A stretch of 35,300 nt of DNA from an uncultured Eubacteriales bacterium (GTDB taxonomy: Bacteria > Bacillota > Clostridia > Oscillospirales > Acutalibacteraceae): positions 1 to 35,300 of the forward strand of contig CAKUBN010000020.1 of assembly GCA_934643185.1 (NCBI GenBank). Reading direction: 5' to 3'. A model generated the notes under the pieces. The model did not search any database, was not told the DNA's origin, and saw nothing but the letters and a program-made list of their open reading frames with translations. Positions 1 through 6,279 of the stretch are shown piece by piece. Numbering within the stretch: the first letter of the stretch is position 1; each line of letters begins with the position of its first letter. The position numbers and the translations under genes were made by a program.

Positions 1-18
1 TTTTCATCACCCATGATT

Positions 19-27
19 ATTATAGCA
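19..27 (-). promoter_or_regulatory. Possible extended -10 element firing leftwards
   Basis: Read on the minus strand, TGC-TATAAT occurs here, an extended -10 match. No convincing -35 hexamer lies 17 nt further upstream. If real, it would drive a gene outside the window to the left. The first 37 bases hold no recognisable coding end. Confidence 0.25.
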
Positions 28-37
28 TAGATAATGG

Positions 38-66
38 AAAAAGCCCAGCATAGGCTGGACTTTTTC
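38..66. terminator. Intrinsic terminator, possibly bidirectional
   Basis: The arms AAAAAGCCCAGC and GCTGGACTTTTT pair with one mismatch around a short ATAG-type loop, and a T run follows on both strands. It probably ends the transcript of the gene left of the window. Confidence 0.65.
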
Positions 67-75
67 GACAGTCTG

Positions 76-108
76 AAGCATCGTCAATAGACGATGCTTT
101 TCTTTTTC
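76..108 (+). terminator. Intrinsic terminator
   Basis: AAGCATCGTC and GACGATGCTT form a perfect 10-bp stem with an AATA loop, followed by TTCTTTTTC. It lies just after the previous terminator, so the two act as a tandem stop. Confidence 0.7.
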
Positions 109-110
109 AA

Positions 111-511
111 CGAAATAAATCCCTTCGGGATTTGTGAAATTGCCCTTCGGGCAGTGAAATGTTGCTGCGCAACGTGAAATACCTGCGGGTGTGAGAGGAT
201 TTATTTCATTTCACTTTGTGCGAAGCACAAAATTTCACAATGCGAAGCACACTTGTGTGCAGCGCATTATTTCACATTTTGCATGAGCAAAATATTTCAC
301 TAAAAATTATGAAAGTGCCTTTGACAATGAAATGCGCTGCGGCGCGTAGGGATTTATTTCATAACAACTGCAAGTTGTTTTTCACTATTTCGCGTAAGCA
401 GAAAATTTCACAATGCAAAGCACACTTGTGTGCAGCGCATTATTTCACATTCGGCAACGCCGAATATTTCACTAAAAACATATGAAACTTCACATTTTGC
501 GTCAGCAGAAT
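111..511. repeat. Array of short hairpins joined by GTGAAAT / ATTTCAC linkers
   Basis: A 400-bp non-coding stretch built from small perfect hairpins, each flanked by the heptamer GTGAAAT (134, 154 and 174, exactly 20 nt apart) or its complement ATTTCAC (232, 269, 294, 405, 442, 466). Stem sequences differ between units while the linkers stay constant. The left half carries GTGAAAT and the right half ATTTCAC, so the two halves could also pair with each other. Units at 239-268 and 412-441 are near-identical copies. The same family recurs at 2238-2347, on the other side of mgtE. The short ORFs across this array look like by-products of the repeats. The family is not one I can name. Confidence 0.85.
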
Positions 512-561
512 ATTCCACCTGAATCATGCTCCCAAAACCCGTAAAACTTTCGTAAAATATC

Positions 562-590
562 TTGAAAAACGGGGCGCGGCGTAGTATGAT
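562..590 (+). promoter_or_regulatory. Sigma-A promoter of mgtE
   Basis: TTGAAA (562-567), a 17-nt spacer, and TATGAT (585-590). Transcription should begin near 597, which gives a leader of about 190 nt before mgtE. Confidence 0.8.
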
Positions 591-616
591 GAGGGGGCCG
601 AAAAACGAATTTTTTA

Positions 617-738
617 CAGGAGGTTATTTCCGTCATGTCAAGTGACCACATAGAAGACTATAAACGAAATTCCTCCTGCGATGCAGGCAGCTTTTCTGCC
701 GCATCCTCATAACGGCTGCCCGTGATACACCGCAGGAG
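617..738 (+). promoter_or_regulatory. Mutually exclusive helices in the mgtE leader
   Basis: CAGGAGG at 617-623 is complementary to CCTCCTG at 672-678. The overlapping CTCCTGCG at 673-680 is complementary to CGCAGGAG at 731-738, which overlaps the 5' arm and loop of the terminator. One segment therefore chooses between the leader-ORF ribosome-binding site and an antiterminator. It does not resemble the M-box Mg2+ riboswitch consensus as I know it. Confidence 0.55.
635..712 (+). CDS. Putative 25-codon leader peptide of mgtE
   Basis: An ATG at 635 follows a full AGGAGG (618-623) with an 11-nt gap. The frame stays open for 25 codons to TAA at 710-712. The peptide begins MSSDHIEDYKRN and is then Ser/Ala/Gly rich, with eight serines; D4, E7 and D8 cluster near the N-terminus. 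The ORF lies wholly inside the mgtE leader and ends 13 nt before the attenuator hairpin. Its own Shine-Dalgarno can pair with codons 13-15, and those codons can also pair with the loop side of the attenuator. This suggests it is translated in order to control mgtE. I know no homologue. Expression is inferred, not shown. Confidence 0.55.
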   Translation: MSSDHIEDYKRNSSCDAGSFSAASS

Positions 739-762
739 TGAAAACCGATGCGGTGTATTTTT
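725..762 (+). terminator. Attenuator terminator upstream of mgtE
   Basis: TACACCGCA (726-734) and TGCGGTGTA (749-757) pair perfectly, extended by A725-T758, with a 14-nt loop and then TTTTT (758-762). It lies between the promoter and the mgtE start, so it should stop transcription before the gene unless an alternative fold wins. Confidence 0.75.
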
Positions 763-791
763 ATGCCCAAAAGGGCAGGGAGGCCATGCAT

Positions 792-2171
792 ATGCAGAAG
801 AAAAATTATTCCGAAGAAATATTAAAGATCATCCACAGCACGCTGTCGCGGGCAGAGCTCAAGGAAAAGCTTTCCAACTACCACGAAAACGACATCGCGG
901 ATGCCCTTTCCGCCCTCACCCCGGAGGAGCGCCGGAAGCTGTACACCGTGCTCGGCGTGGTGCGCGTCGCCGAAATTTTCTCGTATCTCGATGACGCAGA
1001 GCCGTATTTAAAGGAGTTGCCCAGCGAAAAGGCCGCAAAGGTCGTCTCCAACATGGATTCCGACGACGCCGTGGACGCCCTCGACGATTTGGACGAAGAG
1101 GATAAGCAAAAAATCGTCAGCCAGCTGGATAAAGAGTCCGCCGAAGACGTCAAAATGCTGCTTTCTTACGACGAAGATGAGATCGGCAGCAGCATGACAA
1201 CGAACTATATTTATATCCGCAAGGGCATGACGATCCGTCAGGCGATGAGCGAGCTCGTCCGGCAGGCGGGCGAAAACGACAACATCTCCACACTGTACGT
1301 CGTGGACGAAAACGACCGGTTTTACGGCGCGGTCGATTTAAAAGACCTCATCACCGCCCGCGCTGAGGATTCCTTAGAAAAGCTGATCGCCCGCTCCTAC
1401 CCGTACGTGACCGACCACGAAAAGATCTCGGACTGCATCGACCAGATTGTCGATTACGCCGAGCGTTCCCTGCCGGTGCTGAACGAAAAAAGCGAACTCG
1501 TCGGCATCATCACGTCGTCCGACGTTGTCGAGCTCGTCGATAACGAAATGAGCGACGATTACGCAAAGCTCGGCGGCTTGACCGGCGAGGAAGACCTCAA
1601 CGAAAGCGTTTTTCAGAGCGTGCGCAAGCGTTTTCCGTGGCTGATCGCGCTGCTTTTCCTCGGCATGCTTGTGTCGTCTGTGGTCGGCGCGTTCGAGTCC
1701 GTCGTCGCGGTGCTGCCCATCGTCATCTGCTTCCAGTCGCTCGTCCTCGATATGGCGGGCAACGTCGGCACCCAGTCGCTGGCCGTCACCATCCGCGTTT
1801 TGATGGATGAAAACCTCACCGGCACCAAAAAGCTGAAGCTCCTCTTTAAAGAAATGCGCGTGGGCCTCATCAACGGCACGCTTTTGGCCGCCCTGGCGCT
1901 TGCGGCGCTCGGCGTGTATATCCACTTTTTCAAGGCGTACGCATGGGGAGAGGCGTTCCTGCTGTCCGGCTGCGTCGGCGTTTCGCTCATCGTCGCCATG
2001 GTCATCTCCAGCCTCGTCGGCACCGTGATCCCCATGTTCTTCCATAAGATCCATATCGACCCCGCCGTCGCGTCCGGCCCGCTCATCACAACCGTCAACG
2101 ACCTCGTCGCCGTCGTCACCTACTACGGCCTCGCCATGGTCTTCCTGATCGACGTCTTTCATTTAGCATAA
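792..2171 (+). CDS. mgtE: Magnesium transporter MgtE
   Basis: A 459-residue Mg2+ channel of the MgtE/SLC41 family in the plasma membrane. Residues about 20-130 form the acidic helical N domain, 135-250 the CBS pair that binds Mg2+ and closes the pore, and 280-459 the membrane domain. The pore signature GNVGTQS is at 323-329, after a conserved proline in AVLPIV. The start at 792 is chosen because AGGGAGG (777-783) lies 8 nt away; an ATG at 786 is an alternative. A longer frame from GTG 738 would begin inside the attenuator and is unlikely. Expression is probably controlled by the leader at 597-791. It is flanked on both sides by the same hairpin-array family. Confidence 0.95.
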   Translation: MQKKNYSEEILKIIHSTLSRAELKEKLSNYHENDIADALSALTPEERRKLYTVLGVVRVAEIFSYLDDAEPYLKELPSEKAAKVVSNMDSDDAVDALDDLDEEDKQKIVSQLDKESAEDVKMLLSYDEDEIGSSMTTNYIYIRKGMTIRQAMSELVRQAGENDNISTLYVVDENDRFYGAVDLKDLITARAEDSLEKLIARSYPYVTDHEKISDCIDQIVDYAERSLPVLNEKSELVGIITSSDVVELVDNEMSDDYAKLGGLTGEEDLNESVFQSVRKRFPWLIALLFLGMLVSSVVGAFESVVAVLPIVICFQSLVLDMAGNVGTQSLAVTIRVLMDENLTGTKKLKLLFKEMRVGLINGTLLAALALAALGVYIHFFKAYAWGEAFLLSGCVGVSLIVAMVISSLVGTVIPMFFHKIHIDPAVASGPLITTVNDLVAVVTYYGLAMVFLIDVFHLA

Positions 2172-2192
2172 AGAATAAAGGCATTGTCTTTC

Positions 2193-2240
2193 AATAAATT
2201 TAATTCCTACGCGCCGCGGCGCGTAGGAATTAAATTTATT
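2193..2240. repeat. 48-bp perfect palindrome
   Basis: The arm at 2193-2216 (AATAAATTTAATTCC then TACGCGCCG) is the exact reverse complement of 2217-2240, with no spacer. It starts 21 bases after the mgtE stop. As RNA it could terminate mgtE, although a clear T run is missing. Its right end runs into the ATTTCAC-linked array. Confidence 0.9.
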
Positions 2241-2347
2241 TCACATTGCGACATAGAAGCAATATTTCACAATGCACAGCACATTTATGTGCAGCGCATT
2301 TATGCGCGGTGCATTATTTCACATTTTGCGTCAGCAAAATATTTCAC
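2238..2347. repeat. Second ATTTCAC-linked hairpin array
   Basis: ATTTCAC occurs at 2238, 2264, 2316 and 2341, separated by hairpins of the same family as 111-511. The unit at 2271-2300 matches those at 239-268 and 412-441, but its inner stem reads GCACAT/ATGTGC instead of GCACAC/GTGTGC, a paired change. The unit at 2323-2340 has the same stem as 276-293 with a different loop. Confidence 0.85.
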
Positions 2348-2381
2348 TAACATTGCTCTAAATATGAACAATCTGTAAACT

Positions 2382-2422
2382 TTCCCGCGAAGTTTCCCTA
2401 AAGAGGGAAACTTTTGCGGGAA
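2382..2422 (+). promoter_or_regulatory. Long hairpin in front of the toxin gene
   Basis: TTCCCGC (2382-2388) pairs with GCGGGAA (2416-2422), and the inner arm 2389-2399 pairs with 2404-2414. The result is a stem of about 18 bp with one bulged base and a 4-nt loop. There is no T run, so it is more likely a structured leader or an insulator than a terminator. Confidence 0.6.
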
Positions 2423-2424
2423 TT

Positions 2425-2459
2425 CTCCTATTAGTAGGAAGACAAAAACTAATAGGAGG
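2425..2459 (+). promoter_or_regulatory. Toxin ribosome-binding site sequestered in a stem
   Basis: CTCCTATTAG (2425-2434) is the exact complement of CTAATAGGAG (2449-2458). The Shine-Dalgarno AGGAGG of the toxin frame is at 2454-2459, 6 nt before ATG 2466. All but its last base is in the stem, so initiation should be poor unless the stem opens. Confidence 0.65.
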
Positions 2460-2465
2460 TATATA

Positions 2466-3068
2466 ATGCTATATATGAAAATCATGCATGGCAATATAGC
2501 GCAGTCTGTATCGTCATATAGTTTGACAAAAAACTTATTGGATTACTATTTACCGCCAAAGGTGTTAGAAAGCGAAAAATACCAGAATTGAATTACGATT
2601 ATTGATATTAAAACGTGTCCCGTATGCTTATCATTTCATGGGAAAATATTTGATAACTCAACGCCCATATCAGTAAATTGTCCTGTCCATGATAGGTGTA
2701 GATGCAGTATAGAAAAAATGAAAGCAGTAAAAGCTGGAAATGGGACAAAAGATGGTAAAAACGGAGCAGATTACTGGATTATGTACCGTTCTGCATTACC
2801 TGAATATTACATAAGTAAAGATGAATTGGTCGCTTTGGGATGGAAAGCTGGGCGCTCACCGGCAAAATTTGCTAAAGATAAGATGTTGACTAAAGGCGAG
2901 TATGAAAACAGAGATGAAAAATTACCTCAGAAAATCGGAAGAGTTTGGTATGAGGCTGATATAAATTACTATTCGGGTCGTCGAAATGGGCATCGCATAT
3001 TGTGGTCAAATGACGGCTTGATATTTATAACATATAATCATTATCAAACTTTTTGGGAAGTAGTATAG
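2466..3068 (+). pseudogene. Barnase-like toxin with phage-capsid-type domain, interrupted by in-frame UGA
   Basis: A single frame of 200 codons from ATG 2466 is broken by TGA at 2589-2591 after 41 codons. The next codons read ITIIDIKTCPVC, then a CxxC...H..CRC cluster typical of the C-terminal part of SPP1 gp7/Mu F-like head morphogenesis domains. A tryptophan commonly precedes such an ITxxD stretch, so TGA probably replaces TGG. The C-terminal half (about 2763-3065) is a guanyl-specific ribonuclease of the barnase family: LPEYYISKDEL, VWYEADINY, RRNGHRIL, NHYQTF. Residues matching barnase K27, E73, R83, R87 and H102 are all present. As written, only the 41-residue stub is made unless readthrough or internal initiation occurs; ATG 2718 has no Shine-Dalgarno. 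Base composition is A+T rich, unlike the neighbours, which suggests transfer. Barstar follows 12 bases later. Confidence 0.8.
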
Positions 3069-3080
3069 GAGAATTTATCT

Positions 3081-3374
3081 ATGAAAAAACAAAAAAATAT
3101 TACAGTAGATCTCACTGACTGTAAATATTTAGGCGAGATCCATTATAGAATTCGCGAAGCTTTCGGATTCCCGCGTTTTTACGGCGGGAATTGGAGCGCG
3201 TTTGAAGACCTGCTTTGGAGCGAGTGCGATGCAGACTGCATTGAGATTTTGGGAGAAAATACGCTCCCCGAAAACCTGCTGCCGAGCATGAAGATCATGC
3301 ACGAGGTGTTGGCGTCGTTTCAGGCGGAGCGCGCAGCCGATGGCGAGCCTGTGGAGGTTGACATTCGGCCATAA
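3081..3374 (+). CDS. Barstar-like ribonuclease inhibitor (antitoxin)
   Basis: A 97-residue protein of the barstar family, which blocks barnase by covering its active site in the cytoplasm. The family pattern is clear: VDLTDCKYLGEIHYRI, then FPRFYGGNWSAFEDLLW. The position equivalent to barstar D39 is Asp, but D35 is Ser, which is unusual for a strong inhibitor. AGGAGA at 3067-3072 overlaps the toxin stop codon, so the two are translationally close. The first 30 codons are A+T rich and the rest G+C rich, as if two alleles had recombined. With the toxin frame broken, it may persist as an immunity gene. Confidence 0.85.
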   Translation: MKKQKNITVDLTDCKYLGEIHYRIREAFGFPRFYGGNWSAFEDLLWSECDADCIEILGENTLPENLLPSMKIMHEVLASFQAERAADGEPVEVDIRP

Positions 3375-3418
3375 AAATCCCGCACAAAGCAGGCATTTTG
3401 CGCCGTTTCTGTGCGGGA
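3373..3418 (-). terminator. Terminator of the alpha-glucosidase gene
   Basis: TCCCGCACA (3378-3386) pairs with TGTGCGGGA (3410-3418). On the minus strand the stem is followed by TTTTT. It may also act weakly on the barstar transcript from the other side. Confidence 0.75.
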
Positions 3419-3442
3419 GGGCTTTACACTTCTTATTCTGTT

Positions 3443-5092
3443 TTACATGCGGAAGATCACGGATTCGTAGGGGCGCAGGGTGGGGCCGGTGTAGCCGCCC
3501 TCGCGGTCGTAGGAGGAGAGGAGCACCTCGCCGTTTTGCGGCACGAGTGCGGCGGGAATTTTCGACGGCTCGGCGGAGAAATTGTGGAAAGAGAGAAGCG
3601 TTTCGCCGTTATAGCTGCGCTTGATTGCGAACAGCGTGTCGCAGTTTGTTTCCAGAATCTCGAGGTCGCCGCGCGAAAGCGCCGGGCTCTGCTTGCGCAG
3701 GGCGATGAGCGCTTTGTAGCAGCTGAAAATGGAGTGCGGGTCGTTTTTCTGGCTTTCTGCGTTGATTTTCGTGTAGTTCGGGTTGATGCCGAGCCACGGC
3801 TTGCCCGTTGTGAAGCCGGCGTTTTCGGTCGCGTCCCACTGCATGGGCGTGCGGGCATTGTCGCGGGAGATCATCTGCGCTTCTTTTAAAGCGACTTCCG
3901 GCGTATCGCCTGCCAAAATGTGCTGGTGGTAGGCGTTTTTCGCGTCTGGGTCATTGTAATCTTCAATGTGCGGGAAGCGCATGTTCGTCATGCCAATCTC
4001 CTCGCCCTGGTACACGAACGGTGTGCCGGGCAGGGAATGCAGCAGCATCGCGAGCATTTTCGCGGAAACCTCCCAGTATTCCTTATCGTTGCCGTAGAGT
4101 GAGACCTGGCGGGGCTTATCGTGGTTGCTGAAGAAACGCGCCCACCAGCCGTTGTCTTTTAAGGCGTCGTAATCGTTTTGAATGTCCTGCTTTAATTTTT
4201 TCGGCGACCACGTGTTGATCTCGACGACGGGCGCGACGAACGGGATAGCCATGTCGAACTCCTCGCGGTCGGTGTTGACGTAGCGGGCGAGCTCCTCTGC
4301 GTCTTTCGACGCCACTTCGCCCACGGTCATGACGTTATATGGCGAGAACACGCGGCGGTTCATGTCGCGGATATAGGCGTGCGTGCCGGGGCGACCGTTG
4401 ATGAGACTCGAACTGAACGAATAGCCGTCCGGCTGCGGCGGCTCTGCGGAATCCGGGAAATCCTGCGGCTTATCAAGGTAGCTGATGGCGTCCACTCTAA
4501 AGCCGTCCACGCCTTTTTTCACCCACCATTCCATCATGGAGAAGATTTCTTCACGCAGCGCTGGGTTTGCCCAGTTAAGGTCGGGTTGCTTTTTGGAGAA
4601 CAGATGGTAGTAATACTGCCCGCGCTCCGGTACAAATTCCCACGCGCTGCCGCCGAAAACGGAGGCCCAGTTGTTCGGCTCATTGCCGTTTTTCGGGTCG
4701 CGCCAAATGTAGTAGCCGCTTTTTGGGTTATCGCGCGAGGTTTTGGATTCGAGGAACCACGGATGCTCGTCGGAGGAATGGTTCACGACGAGGTCCATAA
4801 TGACCTTGATGCCGCGCTTGTGGCACTCTGCACACAGCGCGTCCCAATCTTCCATGGTGCCGAACTCGTCCATGATCTCCCGGTACCCGGAGATGTCGTA
4901 GCCGTTGTCGTCATTCGGCGAGCGGAACACGGGCGAGAGCCACAGCGCGTTGATGCCGAGCGCCGAAAGGTGGTCAAGGCGGCTTAAAATGCCGGGAATA
5001 TCGCCGATACCGTCTCCGTTAGAATCCTGAAAGCTGCGCGGGTAGACCTGATACACGATAAGATCCTTCACCCAATCTTTTTTCTGTTCCAT
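3443..5092 (-). CDS. GH13 alpha-glucosidase (oligo-1,6-glucosidase / maltase type)
   Basis: A 549-residue cytoplasmic glycoside hydrolase of family GH13, subfamily 31-like, releasing glucose from short alpha-glucosides. Catalytic residues by motif are the nucleophile D201 in GFRVDAISYL, the acid/base E259 in TVGEV, and the stabiliser D325 in FFSNHDKPR. The N-terminal YQVYPRSFQDSNGDGIGD and the NH in VVNHSSDEHPW are standard. The length is usual for the family. There is no signal peptide. The residue after the nucleophile is Ala, so a preference for alpha-1,4 or alpha-1,6 bonds cannot be read off. The start has AGGAGGT 8 nt upstream. It has its own promoter and terminator, so it is monocistronic, and it faces away from the ABC importer. 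Confidence 0.93.
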   Translation of the reverse strand: MEQKKDWVKDLIVYQVYPRSFQDSNGDGIGDIPGILSRLDHLSALGINALWLSPVFRSPNDDNGYDISGYREIMDEFGTMEDWDALCAECHKRGIKVIMDLVVNHSSDEHPWFLESKTSRDNPKSGYYIWRDPKNGNEPNNWASVFGGSAWEFVPERGQYYYHLFSKKQPDLNWANPALREEIFSMMEWWVKKGVDGFRVDAISYLDKPQDFPDSAEPPQPDGYSFSSSLINGRPGTHAYIRDMNRRVFSPYNVMTVGEVASKDAEELARYVNTDREEFDMAIPFVAPVVEINTWSPKKLKQDIQNDYDALKDNGWWARFFSNHDKPRQVSLYGNDKEYWEVSAKMLAMLLHSLPGTPFVYQGEEIGMTNMRFPHIEDYNDPDAKNAYHQHILAGDTPEVALKEAQMISRDNARTPMQWDATENAGFTTGKPWLGINPNYTKINAESQKNDPHSIFSCYKALIALRKQSPALSRGDLEILETNCDTLFAIKRSYNGETLLSFHNFSAEPSKIPAALVPQNGEVLLSSYDREGGYTGPTLRPYESVIFRM

Positions 5093-5159
5093 ACAACTTT
5101 ACCTCCTGTGCAATATCTGTATATTGCGCAAAGCGGCCTTTCGGCCAAGTATTTTTACC

Positions 5160-5188
5160 ATTATAACACAGTTTACAAGAATTTGAAA
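5160..5188 (-). promoter_or_regulatory. Promoter of the alpha-glucosidase gene
   Basis: On the minus strand, TGT-TATAAT is an extended -10 (TATAAT is the complement of 5160-5165). A weak -35 (TTTCAA) lies 17 nt upstream. The start codon is about 65 bases further on. Confidence 0.6.
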
Positions 5189-5305
5189 AGTATTTGAGAA
5201 AAATAGTGAAAATTGTGCTTTGAAGTATAAAGGGAAAAGCTGGGCGCTTAGCTTCCAAACATGCGTTAAGTTTTCTGTTTTATTCTGTTTTATATAGAAA
5301 GCGAA

Positions 5306-5378
5306 TCAGGGCGCTGTCCTGATAACCCACAAGTTTTCTGAAGAAAACTTGACTAAAGATTTTTAGCCGCGCTTACCC
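5306..5378. repeat. Hairpin-repeat remnant
   Basis: ATCAGG...CCTGAT (about 5306-5324) is followed by the stem AAGTTTTCT/AGAAAACTT (5331-5350) and the tail AAAGATTTTTAGCCGCGCTTACC. A close copy of the tail is at 14689-14709, so this belongs to the second intergenic repeat family. Confidence 0.55.
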
Positions 5379-5379
5379 G

Positions 5380-5665
5380 GGAATCAGCCATAGACATTGC
5401 CGTATATGGTGAGTCTGTCGTAGGCAGCGGGGGAGCCGACAACATGGGTCATCTGCATGGTGTTTATCCTCACTGCGGTGCTCGTTTGCTGGGGTGAATT
5501 CAGAGAAGCCGGTGGTAAAAATGCCGAAACGGTTTCAGTCGCCGAAATGTACACTTATAAGAATATAGGTGTATAGAATGGAGACCTATAAAACAGAGTA
5601 TAAGCCACAGGACAAAGGATATAGGGTGAAAAGAACGGCGTGCCGGGTGCGACAGCCGTTTTTTT
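5380..5665 (+). other. Non-coding stretch ending in a terminator; candidate small RNA
   Basis: There is no convincing gene on either strand. The stretch contains the stem TACACTTATA/TATAGGTGTA (5549-5572, with wobble) overlapping a second possible stem TATAGGT/ACCTATA. It ends in an intrinsic terminator, AACGGC (5634-5639) with GCCGTT (5655-5660) and a T7 run. A terminator with no gene before it suggests an RNA product. I see no clear promoter and recognise no known RNA family (not tmRNA or RNase P; 6S could not be supported). Confidence 0.3.
5526..5536. promoter_or_regulatory. LacI-type operator-like palindrome
   Basis: GAAAC-G-GTTTC is a perfect 11-bp palindrome with the GAAAC/GTTTC half-sites common for LacI-family regulators. 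It lies between the glucosidase and the importer operon. Confidence 0.35.
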
Positions 5666-5887
5666 ACCCTTTTTTCGGGTGTTGTAGGGCAGTATAGACA
5701 ACATCGGTTTAAAATAAATAGAAACAGTAAACATAATACTGATAAAATTAAAATGAATAGCGGATGAAAACGAAATGTTTGTAATTGAAACTATTGAAAA
5801 TGCCCATAAATCGCAGATTTATGCGCCTTGAAATATCAAAGTGTACAAAAGCATACAAGTGCATTAAAATTACATAATTTTAAAATG

Positions 5888-5901
5888 AGAAACCGCTTTC
5901 A
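5888..5901. promoter_or_regulatory. Possible catabolite-response element
   Basis: AGAAACCGCTTTCA matches the cre consensus TGWAANCGNTNWCA at all but the first base. It is about 100 bp upstream of the -35 of the importer operon. The rest of 5690-6000 is A+T-rich non-coding sequence with one small stem, CATAAATC/GATTTATG (about 5803-5821). Confidence 0.4.
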
Positions 5902-6001
5902 TATTGCTCCCTAAAATGCACTTTTTTGTCGTGTATGGCATTATAAAAGTAAAATTATTAAAAATATTTGGAGGAAATACTGAAAAGTTTTTGGAAACTT
6001 A

Positions 6002-6030
6002 TTGACAAATCGTGAACGCAGTGCTATTCT
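6002..6030 (+). promoter_or_regulatory. Sigma-A promoter of the ABC importer operon
   Basis: TTGACA (6002-6007), a 17-nt spacer, and TATTCT (6025-6030). Transcription should begin near 6037, which leaves a leader of almost 400 nt before the binding-protein gene. Confidence 0.8.
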
Positions 6031-6279
6031 ATGTACAGAAAAACCGAGAACGAAATTAAAATTTGGTTATTTTTCACTTGGTTCTACAGTTTAAAGCTAT
6101 TTATTAGCGTTGGTCTTCGGCTATGGAGCAATAGACCGATGCTATCGCAGCGTTTGAATGTTCTAAATACCGCCGCTTTCAGCGGAATGCACACATCGTC
6201 GTACCGGATGCTAAAAGGCGAGCGTGTGGGGAAAGGTACATCAGTGAACGGACAAGCGCTGTAAGATAAATAGGGGGTC

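Noticed and set aside
216..485. 89-codon ORF across the first hairpin array
   Set aside because: It lies entirely within the hairpin repeat; its sequence repeats itself (CSALFHI / CAAHYFT) only because of the repeat.
111..511. CRISPR-like array
   Set aside because: The constant units are only heptamers, spacing is irregular after the first three, the intervening parts are hairpins and there are no cas genes.
597..760. M-box Mg2+ riboswitch before mgtE
   Set aside because: The conserved M-box segments I know are not found; only a short GCTGCCC match exists, which is too little.
738..791. N-terminal extension of MgtE from a GTG at 738
   Set aside because: It begins in the loop of the attenuator terminator and encodes residues without family match. 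The Shine-Dalgarno at 777-783 serves 786/792.
5384..5554. 56-codon minus-strand ORF (GTG start) ending AYDRLTIYGNVYG
   Set aside because: No family recognised, weak start signals, and it overlaps stems and an operator-like palindrome. Could be chance; worth a homology search only.
6031..6264. 77-codon ORF in the importer leader
   Set aside because: It begins at the -10 region, before any possible transcription start, and has no Shine-Dalgarno.
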